Shown: piece after piece, positions 27,568 to 39,337 of the stretch | Position numbering within the stretch: position 1 is the first letter of the stretch | Layout: every line of letters begins with the position of its first letter | Source of the DNA: Lineus longissimus | Lineage: Eukaryota; Nemertea; Pilidiophora; Heteronemertea; Lineidae | Assembly (NCBI RefSeq): GCF_910592395.1 | Contig: NC_088312.1 | Span: 6,512,001-6,576,000 of the forward strand | Reading direction: 5' to 3' | DNA: 64,000 nucleotides | Translations under genes and position numbers: made by a program | Notes under the pieces: generated by a model | Databases searched by the model: none | The model's input: the letters and a program-made list of their open reading frames with translations, nothing else | What the model was told of the DNA's origin: nothing

Positions 27568-28519
27568 TCTCAACCAGCTTCAAGGCGTTTATAAAAGGTT
27601 TCATATTCCTAGCTACATGTACCACGAGTTTTGGGGGAAAAAAAGAGCCTGTCGCATATGTTTGGTAATGTTTTTAACAAAGACAGATAATGGTTTCTAC
27701 AATGACAAGTCTAAAATAGCCACAACGAGAGACAAAACTTCCATGAAACAACAATTGTTGCCAATATTCTGATCAAAAATTTAAAAACTTCAATATTCTG
27801 TTAAAAATAATATCCACAAAAATCATTGTGAGATTATGTTGAAGCTTGATTTTTAATAATTAAACCATTATTTGAAAATATGAGTATTGATTGTTTTTCT
27901 CTGTTAAATTCAAGATATTTATCCCGCGGCTAATCTCTTGAACAAAGGCACAACCTCTAAAGTAAACAGAAGGATTGAGTTGAAATTTTGTTCTTGATAA
28001 CGAAATAGAACAAGAATGGGTTGAAATGTTATATGGGATTGGTGCATAAATAAGTCAGAGCCAAAGTCTTTTCCATACCATTTGACACTATTCACTTTAT
28101 TGAAAAAATACTTTTCATGAATTTATTTGTTTTCTGATGTTCTGGTTCTTTATGCACAGAATTGTACTAAATTCGAAGAAGCAACAGACTTTTCCAAAAT
28201 CTAGTTATTTCCCTCGACAACATTTCACAATGGTTGTCATTCCTTACATCATTGCACATTCCTGTTCACCTGTTCAAAATATATGATAACGAAGATACTT
28301 TAAGTCAATAATTAGCAAGACATCACCCAAGGCACGAACAAGACATACACCAGCACAGCAGCCGTTGGCAACAATTAATTTTTCTTTAATGTAAGGAAAT
28401 TGCTCATTATAATGGATGTTCAGACATTCTTAATCAGCTTGTCTCTTTGAACTTTTTTTTCAGCAACCTTGCTCTACTCACACACGTGAGAGCACACAAT
28501 TGAAAGCACAACAAATGAA

Positions 28520-28703
28520 TTACAGTCCCAATCACAATTGACTTCCCTAAAATCATGTCTGTGAGCAACCCAGCTTGTAATAGTACATGCAACGTTCGAG
28601 TAACAGAGAGAGGTCACAGGAACGTGAGGCACAACTCGGCACGCAACTCGCGCGTACATTGCCCCGAAGCAGAAGGGATGTCAATTGTGCCTTGGACTAT
28701 AGT
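28520..28703. mobile_element. Second copy of the 7.7-kb MITE family
   Basis: The left end TTACAGTCCCAATCACAATT and the right end CAATTGTGCCTTGGACTATA are inverted copies of each other and of the termini at 7672-7808. The interior is longer and richer in GC (CTCGGCACGCAACTCGCGCG) than in the first copy. Internal similarity is weak, so the copies are old or internally rearranged. Confidence 0.8.
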
Positions 28704-29124
28704 TGGCTGATATCAACTCCCCACATGATTGTCTTCATTAGTTTCATAAAAGAGTTAAAACATAATTTAGTGACATTAAACATCCTGTCCTTTTTTATCT
28801 AACTCTCTATTACTGTACCACATTTGAAGCCAAGCCTTATCAGGAAGTTTCAGAAAAACTCCGAATAATGACAACAGAAAAACAATCCAAATCACACCAG
28901 AATTTTGATATCAGTGCTTACAACTTGAAATAATTATCAAGCCTTAATAATGGGTTGGAACATTTAGCTTATCACACTTCAGCACAATATCATTTTGTTA
29001 ACTCTCAAAATGGGCACATTTTACATGATAACAGAGTACAAGTGCATTAGTGTTAATACGAATTAATCTAGCAATCAAGAGCCACGCAAACGCAAAATGT
29101 GAAATGTAAGTCAGATTTTATCAT

Positions 29125-29317
29125 CTGTGAGCTGTCACCGCTAAACCAGGTGCAAGTTGCTCTGAGCTTCGTTAGGTTGACACAGACTTGTTGTTCGTTT
29201 CTTTGTTGTCTGCCTTTTATGAAATCTGAGTACATCGATTTCTTCAATTGTCCCCTTAAGTCATGTAGGCTCATCTTCTGTGCAACGTGTGCCTGGTTTT
29301 GCTGTAACTGGTCACAT
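29125..29317. mobile_element. Decayed copy of the 27.3-kb foldback family
   Basis: GACTTGTTGTTCGTTTC and the following GTCTGCCTTTTATGAAATCT match the arm of the 27342 element with scattered changes. The left end (ACCGCTAAACCAGGTGCAAG) and, inverted, the right end (GTGCCTGGTTTTGCTGTAAC) both match the outer arm. Most of the right arm's core is missing, so it is an internally deleted, older copy. Confidence 0.7.
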
Positions 29318-32300
29318 TTTTGTCAATACATTTGTCATCATCTCTAATTCAAGTGTGCCGTTATTTCTAATGCTGTGAAAGATCTTGTCAGATTTAGAAC
29401 TTGCCACAACCTTAACGATACGGACCTCTTAATCTGGAGTTGACTAGTGCGTTTGTCAAGTCAGCACATTGTGAAGATTCGAAGTGGCAAGTTGCAACAT
29501 CAATATTTGAGTGCAGACGGTAATATCGGTAACCTAGAAATTGACAGCTCTGAAAGAGTATCAACGAGATATCACCAAGAGACTTAGTGCAAACCTCTGA
29601 GCGTTAATATTGTGGAAACGTGAGTCAACATACTTAAACTGACCAATGCAGCAATGAACAAGTTCAATGTCATTCAGTGTGAGATGCACGAATAGCATGC
29701 TCAATGGTCTAAAGAAAACAGTCAAATGTGTCAGCCAAATATTTGGTCCCAAGTTTGCCAAAGAGGGGAGCTCTGGCGTCCATTTGATTGATAGGACAGG
29801 CTGGCCGTCAGAGACCAGAGATATTGTGCTGCACCCCAGAACCCTGAGAGGAAACGCAGATAGATATACGAAATGTGAGGATGTCACTCGATATGACCTG
29901 AGGGATTTGAGATGCCAATGGTCAGTTGGATATCTGGAAATGTAGACCATAACTGACCAAGCATGTAATGTGACGAGCATATGGAGACAACCCGAGGTAT
30001 TATAACAGGACTTATAACAGGACGGATGCTTCACATAACCAAGTTAGGTGATCTTCAATACCGGTGTCAGAAATGTCTAAAATCAGTAGGGAGACTGACA
30101 ACACCCATACCAAGGTCAACTTTGAAACCATGATGACAAAGACTGATGAAATACAACCAAGTCCATAGCACACTTATTAGACTCGACAGGAAATAGCTGA
30201 AGGAAACGAGCACCCCTGGCTCTAACTAACTACACACTGTTAAATGGAATTTAATCAGAAGGCAATCCTGGGGCAATAAGACGAGGATACGATGCTAACA
30301 CTCGCTAATAGCCTGCGGGTCTTTCGCCAAATAAGGGTATGGCACTCATGTTGCCCACACATTAGCTTTGCTGTTTGCCAAATGGTGTGGAGTGGTGTTA
30401 ACTAAACATTTGCTTATTGCAGTGGTTGTTGCACTAACGTAACATTTGTCGTGAGTGTGTTAACTCAACACTGGCAGGTGATATTGGCCAAAGAGATAAC
30501 CAATATAGCGAGTGGTCTAGAAGTAACCAAACATCTGCAAACTTGCTGACCTGGCATGGAATAGTTTTACAAGAAATCCCAAGCCGGCCAGTAAAACAGA
30601 CATAGCTTTTGCAAAAGTACCTTCGAAAAAGACTGAGAAATCTTCACAATAGCTATTAAGTCAACATAAAGTAGTCTGAGAGTATAGAGCACAGTTTCTA
30701 AGTTAAAATGTCAACCTTCCAATTACTCTCACAGCTTCAAATGGTTGCCAATCTGTACACTTTCATGTACCTAATCATAAACATGATGAATGGATACTTT
30801 TCATGGTAATAACAAGTATTTCTCATTCGACCACAGGGAAATCAGTCACTTTCTATTCCGAATAGGAAACAACGCAATCACCAAAAGAAAGACTTAAAGC
30901 CGGTGTGCAGTATTTTTGCAGCCCCTCTGTTGTAGCATTAAGAGAAGGAGCTTCCTGATACTTTGCTTTAACTGTGCCACAGCTACATGGAGAAATGTAC
31001 AGAAGAAGACAAAAATGTTTTGAGACAAAAATGTTCTTATGCCATTTTTTACAAGGTTCCAGGTTCACCTCAAATGCCAAGGGCGAAAAATGATACTTCT
31101 TATGTATTTGCCAGCTTTGTCCACAATTTCCATGAATATTAAGAACACCCACAGATCCATGGGTCTCATGACTCTCACTGCTAAACAAGGACATGAGAAT
31201 GCCCACAGACACGATGATTAAGCGGCTCAAATGTCACGCCGGACCTACACAGTGAGGAGCATTCTCCAGGATTAAAGATGTCCAGACTTTGATCTTGAGT
31301 ACTGAGGGTTTGCGGTTTTGATATTAACAGATCCTGCTGAGAAAATGGCCAGCCTAACTAGACTCAAGCTTAATGTACTTGAGCTAGATATAACACATGG
31401 AATATCTGGCCTAGCGAACATGAAACACATTATCTGGCAATACCACAGATACAAGATTTAAGTCTATCATACCATCACTGAGGATAAACAGCAGTTTTCT
31501 CTGTCCTTCTCGACTTGAAATGGACCCTCAAAGGACCGGTCCAAGCTTCTTTTTCCCTTTGGCAATCAGCTAATAGGCCTTAAGCTGACTCCTTTAGCTT
31601 CTGCTCATTCAGAACAACATCCTTTGTTGACATGTTTAATGTTGTGGACGTGCAATGCTGATGTCGATCAAGGTGTCAAAAATCCTTCTACAGATAAATA
31701 TCACAACTGGTAGTCACATAATCTTAATGATTTTTATCTTAAAACATTGTGTCTATGAAATGATATGCAGTCAGTGTGAATCAATCTATTCTGTATTTTC
31801 TATTATAGTCGTCGGTCATTCCATTCAATAGCTGTTTTCTCAGCCGTATGCATCTGTCTTATGCCAATCATAATTTAGTGACCTCGAAACATGATGTCAT
31901 GATTGTGCCAGACATCTGAATGAAGTCAAGACACTAATGCTTTTGTTCTCAATAATGAATGTGGGATGATACAGAAAATGGGAAATTCTGCACAACAGTA
32001 ACAATGAAATTACACGTATCTAGTCTCCTCATTATTTGGTCTTTGTTACAGCATGTTAACCATGTTAACACCATCGTCTATCACTTCTTTATTTCCAAGA
32101 CGAAAGCATGGTGTTTTATTGCTGCCTGTCATACCATTTTGCCATTTGTGTCCAGTCTGTGATAATAATTTCTTCACTTTTCTCATTCGAAAAAAGCTAA
32201 AACATTCTCATGACAGCTTCTAATGGTATTACATCACATCAGATAGTCTTCAGACAATGTAAGGTCCTAAAAAGCCCATCAAACGAGGCTACTTTTGATG

Positions 32301-33016
32301 GATGACCAAGCTTATTCAAAATACTGTCACTGTAAGAAGCTTGCGTCAGATGATTGGAAAAGAATGTCCCCACAATATATTAATGGTGATCATTCTACAG
32401 GGTGTAATAAACATAACCATTTAGGAACTTTAACGTTGTTCGATCCTTTCTACACTAGGGCTGAAGTTTATGGGCGGTGTCAGACATGCATGTCACATCA
32501 GCTTTTGATTGTTTCACACAACCACGTCATATCATAGTATGCACTGAGAAGGAAATACAACCAAAATGTCTGACACCCCCTTCTTTTGCTACAACAGCAA
32601 AAACAACAAACAAAATATTCTGGCTGCACATCACTACGCTGTATAGAATGAATCGGACTTTTTCTTTCTGAGTATCTTGGGTGTATTAGATTTGCTTGTC
32701 TCATTCATCTTGACGCACCCAGTACAATACGCCAAGGCACGTCTTATCTCATATTCCATGCATATCTGGGTGATAATTCTGATATATTACAAGTTCTATT
32801 CAAGTTATTGGCTGACTACTCATTATTCTGGCTCATTTGTCTTCACAGCATTATTCAACCTCCTCGATCATCTCAACCTCTCACTCACAATGGCTTCTGA
32901 AGACCAATTAACACCGCAGTGTTTTATGAATGAACATCGCAAGCTATGCAGCATTGTTTGCTTTGTAGCTACTATCTTTGCTGAGTAAACATGTTGAAGA
33001 ACTCTAGCTCTTCAAT
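29318..33016. other. Intergenic or intronic DNA, no gene recognised
   Basis: Frames of up to 157 codons occur near 29561-30034 on both strands at once. Neither shows a recognisable domain or splice context. No repeat structure is seen in the rest. Confidence 0.55.
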
Positions 33017-33150
33017 GATTTCAAGGCAGCTGAATCATTGGCACCAAAATCTAAACGAAATAGAAAGGCATTTTGATCGTAAGGATTTCAAGGCACCAGA
33101 ATCATCGGCTGCAAAATGTAAACAAAATTGAAAAGGAACTGGTATTAAGG
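33017..33150. repeat. Imperfect tandem duplication, 67-bp period
   Basis: GATTTCAAGGCAGCTGAATC at 33017 and GATTTCAAGGCACCAGAATC at 33084 lead two units. Both continue with ATTGGCACCAAAAT or ATCGGCTGCAAAAT and then TAAACNAAAT. Confidence 0.78.
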
Positions 33151-33526
33151 GCTGTAAACTGTCTAACTCATCGCAGTCCCTAATCGCATGCTACAAAACT
33201 AGCTTGTGTTGTTTTTGTTTGACATCAGAAGATCAATGGTGCCAGTGAATATGCTCCCCATTTTATTCTATCCAGCACTTCAGGCAGTTTGCGTAGTCCT
33301 AATACTCCATTTCACGAAATAATAGCATTGCCACAAGCCTAAAATGTCTGGTAAGTTTGTCAGAAGTTCGCTTCAAAAGATGCTTAGTCTGATACTGGCA
33401 AAGTAAGTATTTTAGATACTTTGGACTTGGTAGTTTGAGATGAAAAATTAGAGTGCCATTTTTTCCGATATATGGAGTATAGTCTTGTTTAAGACAAGGC
33501 ACCCATTTGTCTGGGTTGCGATCCAG

Positions 33527-33539
33527 CCCCCCCCCCCCC
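33527..33539. repeat. Poly-C run (13)
   Basis: Thirteen C residues are followed by TCCCC, about 280 bases before the 141-bp array. The run length may be an assembly or sequencing estimate. Confidence 0.9.
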
Positions 33540-33822
33540 TCCCCACACTCAGATAAACTAGCTCGTCAAAATTCATAACTTCCCGAACAGAGTCATAGCT
33601 CATATTCTGTTCAAGACAGACATCAATTTCCCTGCCAATTTTTCCAATAAAATATCACTAAGTACATTATGATCATCAAAGAAGCCAATGAATAAGATTA
33701 CCGAGGTACACAAACCAGTATTACGTTTATTTTTTGCATTGTTACTTTATTGGTGAAGAGAGCAGTATCAGATGGCAGGATTGTATCTATAATCAAAGTA
33801 GTGGTTTTTTAACACCCACACG

Positions 33823-34527
33823 GGTATGAGACACATGCCCTGAAAAATGTGGTGTGGCATTTGCTCATAATCTGCAGGCTATGTCTCTCTTACTGATTCT
33901 GAGCAGTTATGCCGTGTAAATCAGATAATAAAGCACACAAGCACAGAAACAGTAGCTAAAGTTGGTATGAGACACATGCCCTGAAAAATGTGATGTGGCA
34001 TTTGCTCATAATCTGCAGGCTATGTCTCTCTTACTGATTCTGAGCAGTTATGCCGTGTAAGTCAGATAATAAAGCACACAAGCACACAAACAGTAGCTAA
34101 AGTTGGTATGAGACACATGCCCTGAAAAATGTGGTGTGGCATTTGCTCATAATCTGCAGGCTATGTCTCTCTTACTGATTCTGAGCAGTTATGCCGTGTA
34201 AGTCAGATAATAAAGCACACAAGCACACAAACAGTAGCTAAAGTTGGTATGAGACACATGCCCTGAAAAATGTGGTGTGGCATTTGCTCATAATCTGCAG
34301 GCTATGTATCTCTTACTGATTCTGAGCAGTTATGCCGTGTAAGTCAGATAATAAAGCACACAAGCACACAAACAGTAGCTAAAGTTGGTATGAGACACAT
34401 GCCCTGAAAAATGTGGTGTGGCATTTGCTCATAATCTGCAGGCTATGTCTCTCTTACTGATTCTGAGCAGTTATGCCGTGTAAGTCAGATAATAAAGCAC
34501 ACAAGCACACAAACAGTAGCTAAAGTT
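33823..34527. repeat. Tandem array of five 141-bp monomers
   Basis: Five direct copies begin at 33823, 33964, 34105, 34246 and 34387, exactly 141 bases apart, and the array stops cleanly at 34527. The copies are almost identical. I see about two substitutions in the first, one in the second (GTGATGTGG for GTGGTGTGG) and one in the fourth (TATGTATCTC for TATGTCTCTC). Each monomer begins GGTATGAGACACATGCC and contains a short ATGCC/GGCAT hairpin, CTGCAG and an AATAAAG. Although 141 is a multiple of three, stops interrupt every frame, so the array is not a repeat protein. It could be a satellite or the tandem core of a non-autonomous transposon. The near-identity implies recent expansion or homogenisation. 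Confidence 0.97.
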
Positions 34528-35137
34528 GCAACGTGGCGACTTGTTAGAACGAATCATCAGCCATGACACTGAGTTTTGGTAGCAACTGAAAGTTCAACTT
34601 CAAAAACCAGTACTACCTTAATGTTCAACGTGTTTTAGAATGAAATGGTTTACTGCCCCCCAAAAAACGCCAACAAAAATTTCCGAGAAAACTGAACCGA
34701 ATTCCTGAGAGATACTGTGAATTTTTGAATGTAACAAGAACCTAACTCACCTATGATACTGGCAACAACTTTTAAATGTCAAGGACAGGATTTAACAAAG
34801 ATGTAATTGGATACTTTTTATAAAAGGACGTGTTCGCTTCCCCACTAGGCTTATTAAACCTACTTGAAATACACAGCAACTTTTAAAACATTGTGTAGGA
34901 ACTGTCATTGAAAGTTGGCAGCAAAATTTGGTAATGGGAAATGGGTTTCATAAGGACAAATACAAATATTACTTCACTTGACGGGGTTGTGTATCCGTTT
35001 GAAACAACCATTTTCAGTCTAGACAGGATGTGCAATGCTTTTTCAAATTCATTCACACGGAATGAAGTCTGACATTGCATGTATGTTTTCAATTAGGTGG
35101 CATGACAGCTGCTAATGGCCATTTACCGTAAAATGAG

Positions 35138-35187
35138 CAGCACGAGACAAAGCTAAATCAATCAGCACGAGACAAAGCTAAATCAAT
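35138..35187. repeat. Exact 25-bp tandem duplication
   Basis: CAGCACGAGACAAAGCTAAA followed by TCAAT occurs twice back to back, at 35138 and 35163, without change. Confidence 0.95.
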
Positions 35188-36890
35188 ATATCACACCAGT
35201 GTCGAGAAAACAGAGCCAAATGACTTAAGTTTTATAGGCAAAGACCCATATCTAAGGTTTCAAAGTCATCTTGACTCAATAGATGCTACTATTTCATGAT
35301 ACTTCTTGGAAGTAAGTTACACTAGTATCAGGACCTTCTTGACTAAGGTCAGTACAATATTTGGTGACAAAAAGGACAAGATCTTCTTTCTGCAAAGCTC
35401 ACATAAAGATACTAGAAGAAACTGAAGAGAAATGACCAGATGATCTATAAGTGACCAATAACTTGATATCATGAGAACTGGTTATGTGATGTAGTATTGC
35501 CTGAGGTGCCAGAACATGCAGGAAACTCCAGTTTGCCTCTTTTGTCTAGAATATTCTATCTGGCTGGGATACATGTAGTAGATTCAGAGTTGCCTTGGGC
35601 CAAGTGAATATAAAGACGGGACATTAATTTCCATTACCCAGCTGGGTCAGAAAAGCAAAAAGGAATTCTACAAAATATCGACTCTTTTTATACTTGGTAC
35701 TCAATTTGATCAAAGTGATGAGGCTACACGGACAAGTTTTTATTTCAATTATGGAATGGATAGGCATTCTACATAATTCTTATTCCAACACCAAATAAAA
35801 CGCTACGAAAACCAGAAGTTTCTGTCAGTGCGAGCTGTGGGGTAGCCATTAAATATGCAAAATGAAATGGCCAGGGCCATTGTGCTCACCTCATGTGGAG
35901 GAAAGATGGATAAATAGCATGGTATTGTGTCATGTAGTGTTAGGTTTGATGTAGGTCCAAGCAATTACAATTTTCCCAAAATGGCCAATTTACAGTACAT
36001 TCGACCTCTGTGACCTTGAAAAGTAGGTCAAATCAAAGAAGACCCGGGTGACACATTGAATGGTTGTTAGAATTAGATCTACCTATGATATAAAATTGGT
36101 GCCAATCGGGCAAGTCATTACTAGGAATAATGGCATTTTGAAGAATTTAGGATTTGGCCCCCTCCCTGGAGGCCAAACGGCAAATCAGATCGCACCAAAC
36201 TTCGGTACCTGAGATCACCTGACCAAGGGGTACATGTGTACTTAATTTGTGATCAATAGTCATTGCAGTTAAGAAACGTGCCATAGTTATGGCCTGACGG
36301 CCAATTTACGCCATTTGACCTCTGTGACCTTGACAAGAAGGTCAAATTAAAAACCTGTGTGACATATACTGTATGGTGGTTAGATGTACCCATGATATCA
36401 AATTGGTGGCAATCGGGCAAGAAGTTAAGGAATAATCACATTTTTAAGGTTTTTGGATTTTGCCCCCTGGTGGTCAAGTGGTGAATCATATTGGACCAAA
36501 CTTCGGTCCCTGAGATCACCTGACTAAGGGGTAAATGTGTACCAAATTTGGTATCAATAGTCATTGCAGTTAAGAAACGTGCCATCATTACATCCTAACG
36601 GCTAATTTACACCATTTGACCTCTGTGACCTTGAAAAGGAGGTCAAATCAAAAACCCGGAGGATATATGATGCACCTTTGCTAGAAGTACCTACCATATT
36701 TTTTTCAAAATTTCCCGACTACTATTAAGGGAGATATTGCATATTTTCCCTTTTAACGTTTGGCCCCCTGGTGGCCAAACCATGAAACGAATCGGACCGA
36801 AACTTGGTCTCCCAGGTGTCATTACATAAGGGTACATGTGTACCAAGTTTCAACTCAATAGCTCTAACAGTTACGAAACGTGCCCTGCTA

Positions 36891-36900
36891 ACGGACGACG

Positions 36901-36932
<32 letters not shown>

Positions 36933-36943
36933 ACGACGGACGC
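36891..36943. repeat. ACG/GAC trinucleotide microsatellite inside the composite element
   Basis: The tract is built from GGACGAC steps around an uninterrupted run of about eleven ACG units. It sits between the last 300-bp unit and the 3' hairpin of the element, a fixed place rather than a random insertion. The arginine-rich frame on the opposite strand here is only a shadow of the repeat. Confidence 0.95.
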
Positions 36944-36957
36944 CACGGTATGGGATA

Positions 36958-36983
36958 AGCTCACCTCTGCTAAGAGGTGAGCT
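36958..36983. repeat. Terminal hairpin of the composite element
   Basis: AGCTCACCTC at 36958-36967 pairs perfectly with GAGGTGAGCT at 36974-36983 around a six-base loop. Five A residues follow at once. A hairpin next to the 3' end is known in Helitrons, but there it usually lies some bases before a CTRR end. Here CTAA overlaps the stem's edge, so that assignment is tentative. Confidence 0.85.
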
Positions 36984-37630
36984 AAAAACCCGACTGATTG
37001 CAATCAAACCAATTTGGTCCGGTTCCCAATCATAAACGCCGCATAGTTTCGGCAATGTCACAGAAGGCAGCGATAGAAATATCTTGTTTAAGGGACACTT
37101 TTAACGCCAAGACAGTCTTGTCTGTCTGACAGAAGTGTATCTGAACCCAAATCAATGAATGGAAATCATTGATAAGTGACTTATCTGATATTGACTGAAT
37201 CGAGGGGACTCCAGGTGACAACGACAGCAGCAGACTGTAAGCACTCCTCCTTCATCATCTCAACACACTGGTGATCATATCAAATATCCTATCCAGAATC
37301 AACCAATTGAGGACTTCATTAAATTCGGAAGTTTTGATTATAACAATACACAATGAAGATTCATTTTGAAATTTAAAATTTGTAAATTCAAAATGGATTT
37401 TTGCATGAATCAACAAGGGGCCTCTACATATAAGACAACTATTACTTATCACAATTTGAAATCTGTGCCAAGATTCCACTAACATGACTTGATATAAATA
37501 TTCATCCATGTTACCGGTACTGAAATTTGTGAAAAAAAATATGTAAAAGCAGGATGTTATTCCTCTGGGTTTTATACACCCCTCTGGCAAAAAATATTGA
37601 ACTAATGTATATTGATATCTCTAGGTCATC

Positions 37631-37730
37631 CGGTTACAAAACGTGGACCCATGTTGACGGATGGAGGGACAGACGCCATTCTGAATAGTTAATTTATCAG
37701 CTCTGCTGACTTTCGGCAGCAGAGCTAAAA
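37631..37730. mobile_element. 3' end copy of the same dispersed repeat, hairpin intact
   Basis: This second copy of the family at 10098 has a perfect 10-bp stem: AGCTCTGCTG at 37699-37708 pairs with CAGCAGAGCT at 37717-37726, and AAAA follows. Its order (GACGGATGG, GGGACAGACGCCA, hairpin, AGCTAAAA) parallels the end of the element at 35860-36985, which lies only 650 bases upstream. This suggests related or convergent 3' ends. How far it extends to the left is not visible. Confidence 0.8.
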
Positions 37731-39116
37731 GCATGTGGTTTAAAAAGCTGCCTTACGTGTAGTTGAATAGTTTTAAGAACGGTGCCTGGAAAAATTCAAA
37801 AGAAATCAATAACAGATATTGAAGATAAACAAAACAATTCCGTGCTAAATTTGAGGAACTGAGAAACAGCGATAATGTTAGATAGAATTGAACAACAAAT
37901 ACCGATTAATTATAAATAGCTCTACAGAAATGCTACAAAATACTGATGAAAGGGTCATTTGAATTTATTTCATACACATTTCCTACGTTAGATAATATAG
38001 AGGAATGCTTCTTCGATTTCTCACAGTTTGTCTGAATTGTTTAACTAGAAAAAAGACAGCAATATTAGAGCATTTTTGCATCAAAAGAAGAAAATATCGA
38101 CAGATCAAAGTAAATAACTCAAAAGTTGCAAATTAAAACATATGATCATCTGGAGAAGAAATCAGATTTTTCAACAGATCAATGAGCCATGAACTCGTCT
38201 CACCTAACAATCTTCATATTGGCTTCTAACCTTGCATTTCTTACACCTCTACTGATTCGACACTAATGAATAATTGATTTGAGTTTCATCGCGAAACTGA
38301 TCGTTATTGATGATAATCTTTGCAAGCCGATGTAGTTACACCTTCGAAATTATGTGGTGTCAGGTGTTAGCAAGGATTCATTGCACTACTGAAGAGAAGC
38401 GTCAGCGGAATCACTAACTCTGATTTATATGGTGACAATCTAGCTCGTGAGCAGCCCATAAATGCACAGTTTCCACGGGCCAAGACATTCTTTATGCTGA
38501 CTATTGATGAAGCCATTAGCATGCAAATGCCTCCCATAAAATACATGGCTCACACAAAATACTAGGTTGGGCAAAAAAATCCCATTCTCAACACTATAGT
38601 ACACTTGAGTGTACATTATATCAAGGGACGGAAAAGAAATCACAACTCCAACATTGTTGCCCACATTCTGCTAACAGAACACTCTTCTCCAATAACTTGC
38701 ACAACAGCACAAAGGTTATTACTCTTAGTAACAGTATCCCCCACACATATTGGTGTGAGAAAAGAAGGTTGCCCTTACCCTTGACAGACTATGAATTGTA
38801 AAACATATATAATCATACATGATATATAATGGGGACTACAACTATACAATATCACCTAAGTCCTGATAACATTAGCTGATGGTAAACTGGAATGCGCTGA
38901 CTAGAAAACTATTGAGCACCACCAAATATCATCATGGCATTCAAGTCAGGAAACCACAACTGCTGGAGTGCCCTTCATTCTTGAGGAGATCTGCGGCCTT
39001 GGCAACAACTGAGAGTAGGATGAAGGAGCGGCAGCGAGGAGATGGGGATTGTCCATCACAAGCCAAAATCAATCATGGGAAAGCACAGATGTACTTATTA
39101 CTGTTTGAGTTCCATA

Positions 39117-39337
39117 ATGGCCGTTTACACGAGACCAAACCAATCCAGATCAATCTGGATTGATCTAGATTGGTCTGCCGTGTAAACAAGCACGAATGTG
39201 ATCTGGTCTGGTCTGGTCTGGTTTGATGTACATACTGACATCATTAAGGGAGTTACGAGAGTTACGTCATTCATGATGCGTGTGTAATGTGATGTGATGT
39301 GATCTGGTTTGGTTTGGCACCGTGTAAATGGCCGTAT
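39117..39337. mobile_element. MITE with terminal inverted repeats and nested hairpin
   Basis: The left end is AATGGCCGTTTACACG and the right end CGTGTAAATGGCCGT; as inverted repeats, 12 of 13 core bases match. Flanking TAAT/ATTA could be a target duplication. The left 70 bases form their own near-palindrome: GTTTACACG at 39123 pairs with CGTGTAAAC at 39180, around CAATCCAGATC/GATCTAGATTG. The right half holds CTGGT and GTGAT short repeats. The long minus-strand frame over this stretch is a by-product of the repeats. Confidence 0.88.

Larger units (their letters stand above)
35860..36985. mobile_element. Composite non-autonomous repeat element with 3' hairpin end
   Basis: The interval holds three diverged direct units of about 300 bases, starting near 35983, 36299 and 36600. 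Each carries a GACCTCTGTGACCTTGA block, a GTCAAAT block, a GGTGCCAATCGGGCAAG block, a TGGCCCCCTGG tract and ends GAAACGTGCC. After the third come an ACG microsatellite (36891-36943), GGACGCCACGGTATGGGATA and a perfect 10-bp hairpin followed by AAAAA. A motif like the hairpin's (GCTCACCTC) also occurs near the left end, about 35885. There is no coding frame, so it is non-autonomous. It resembles abundant repeats I associate with marine invertebrates, but the class (Helitron-like, SINE-like or other) cannot be assigned. The left boundary is approximate. Confidence 0.75.

Noticed and set aside
29561-30034. 157-codon minus-strand frame, with a 92-codon plus-strand frame inside it
   Set aside because: No domain, signal or family resemblance; the two frames overlap on opposite strands and there is no splice or repeat context. 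Probably chance in a less AT-rich patch.
33823-34527. CRISPR array
   Set aside because: Repeats are 141 bases and directly abut with no unique spacers, and the DNA is eukaryotic.
33823-34527. Repeat protein encoded by the 141-bp array (47 codons per unit)
   Set aside because: Stops fall in every frame of each unit; the plus-strand frames hit TGA within the monomer and no long frame exists on either strand.
36725-37003. Arginine-rich frame (run of nine Arg) on the minus strand
   Set aside because: A direct translation of the ACG/GAC microsatellite in the composite element, not a gene.
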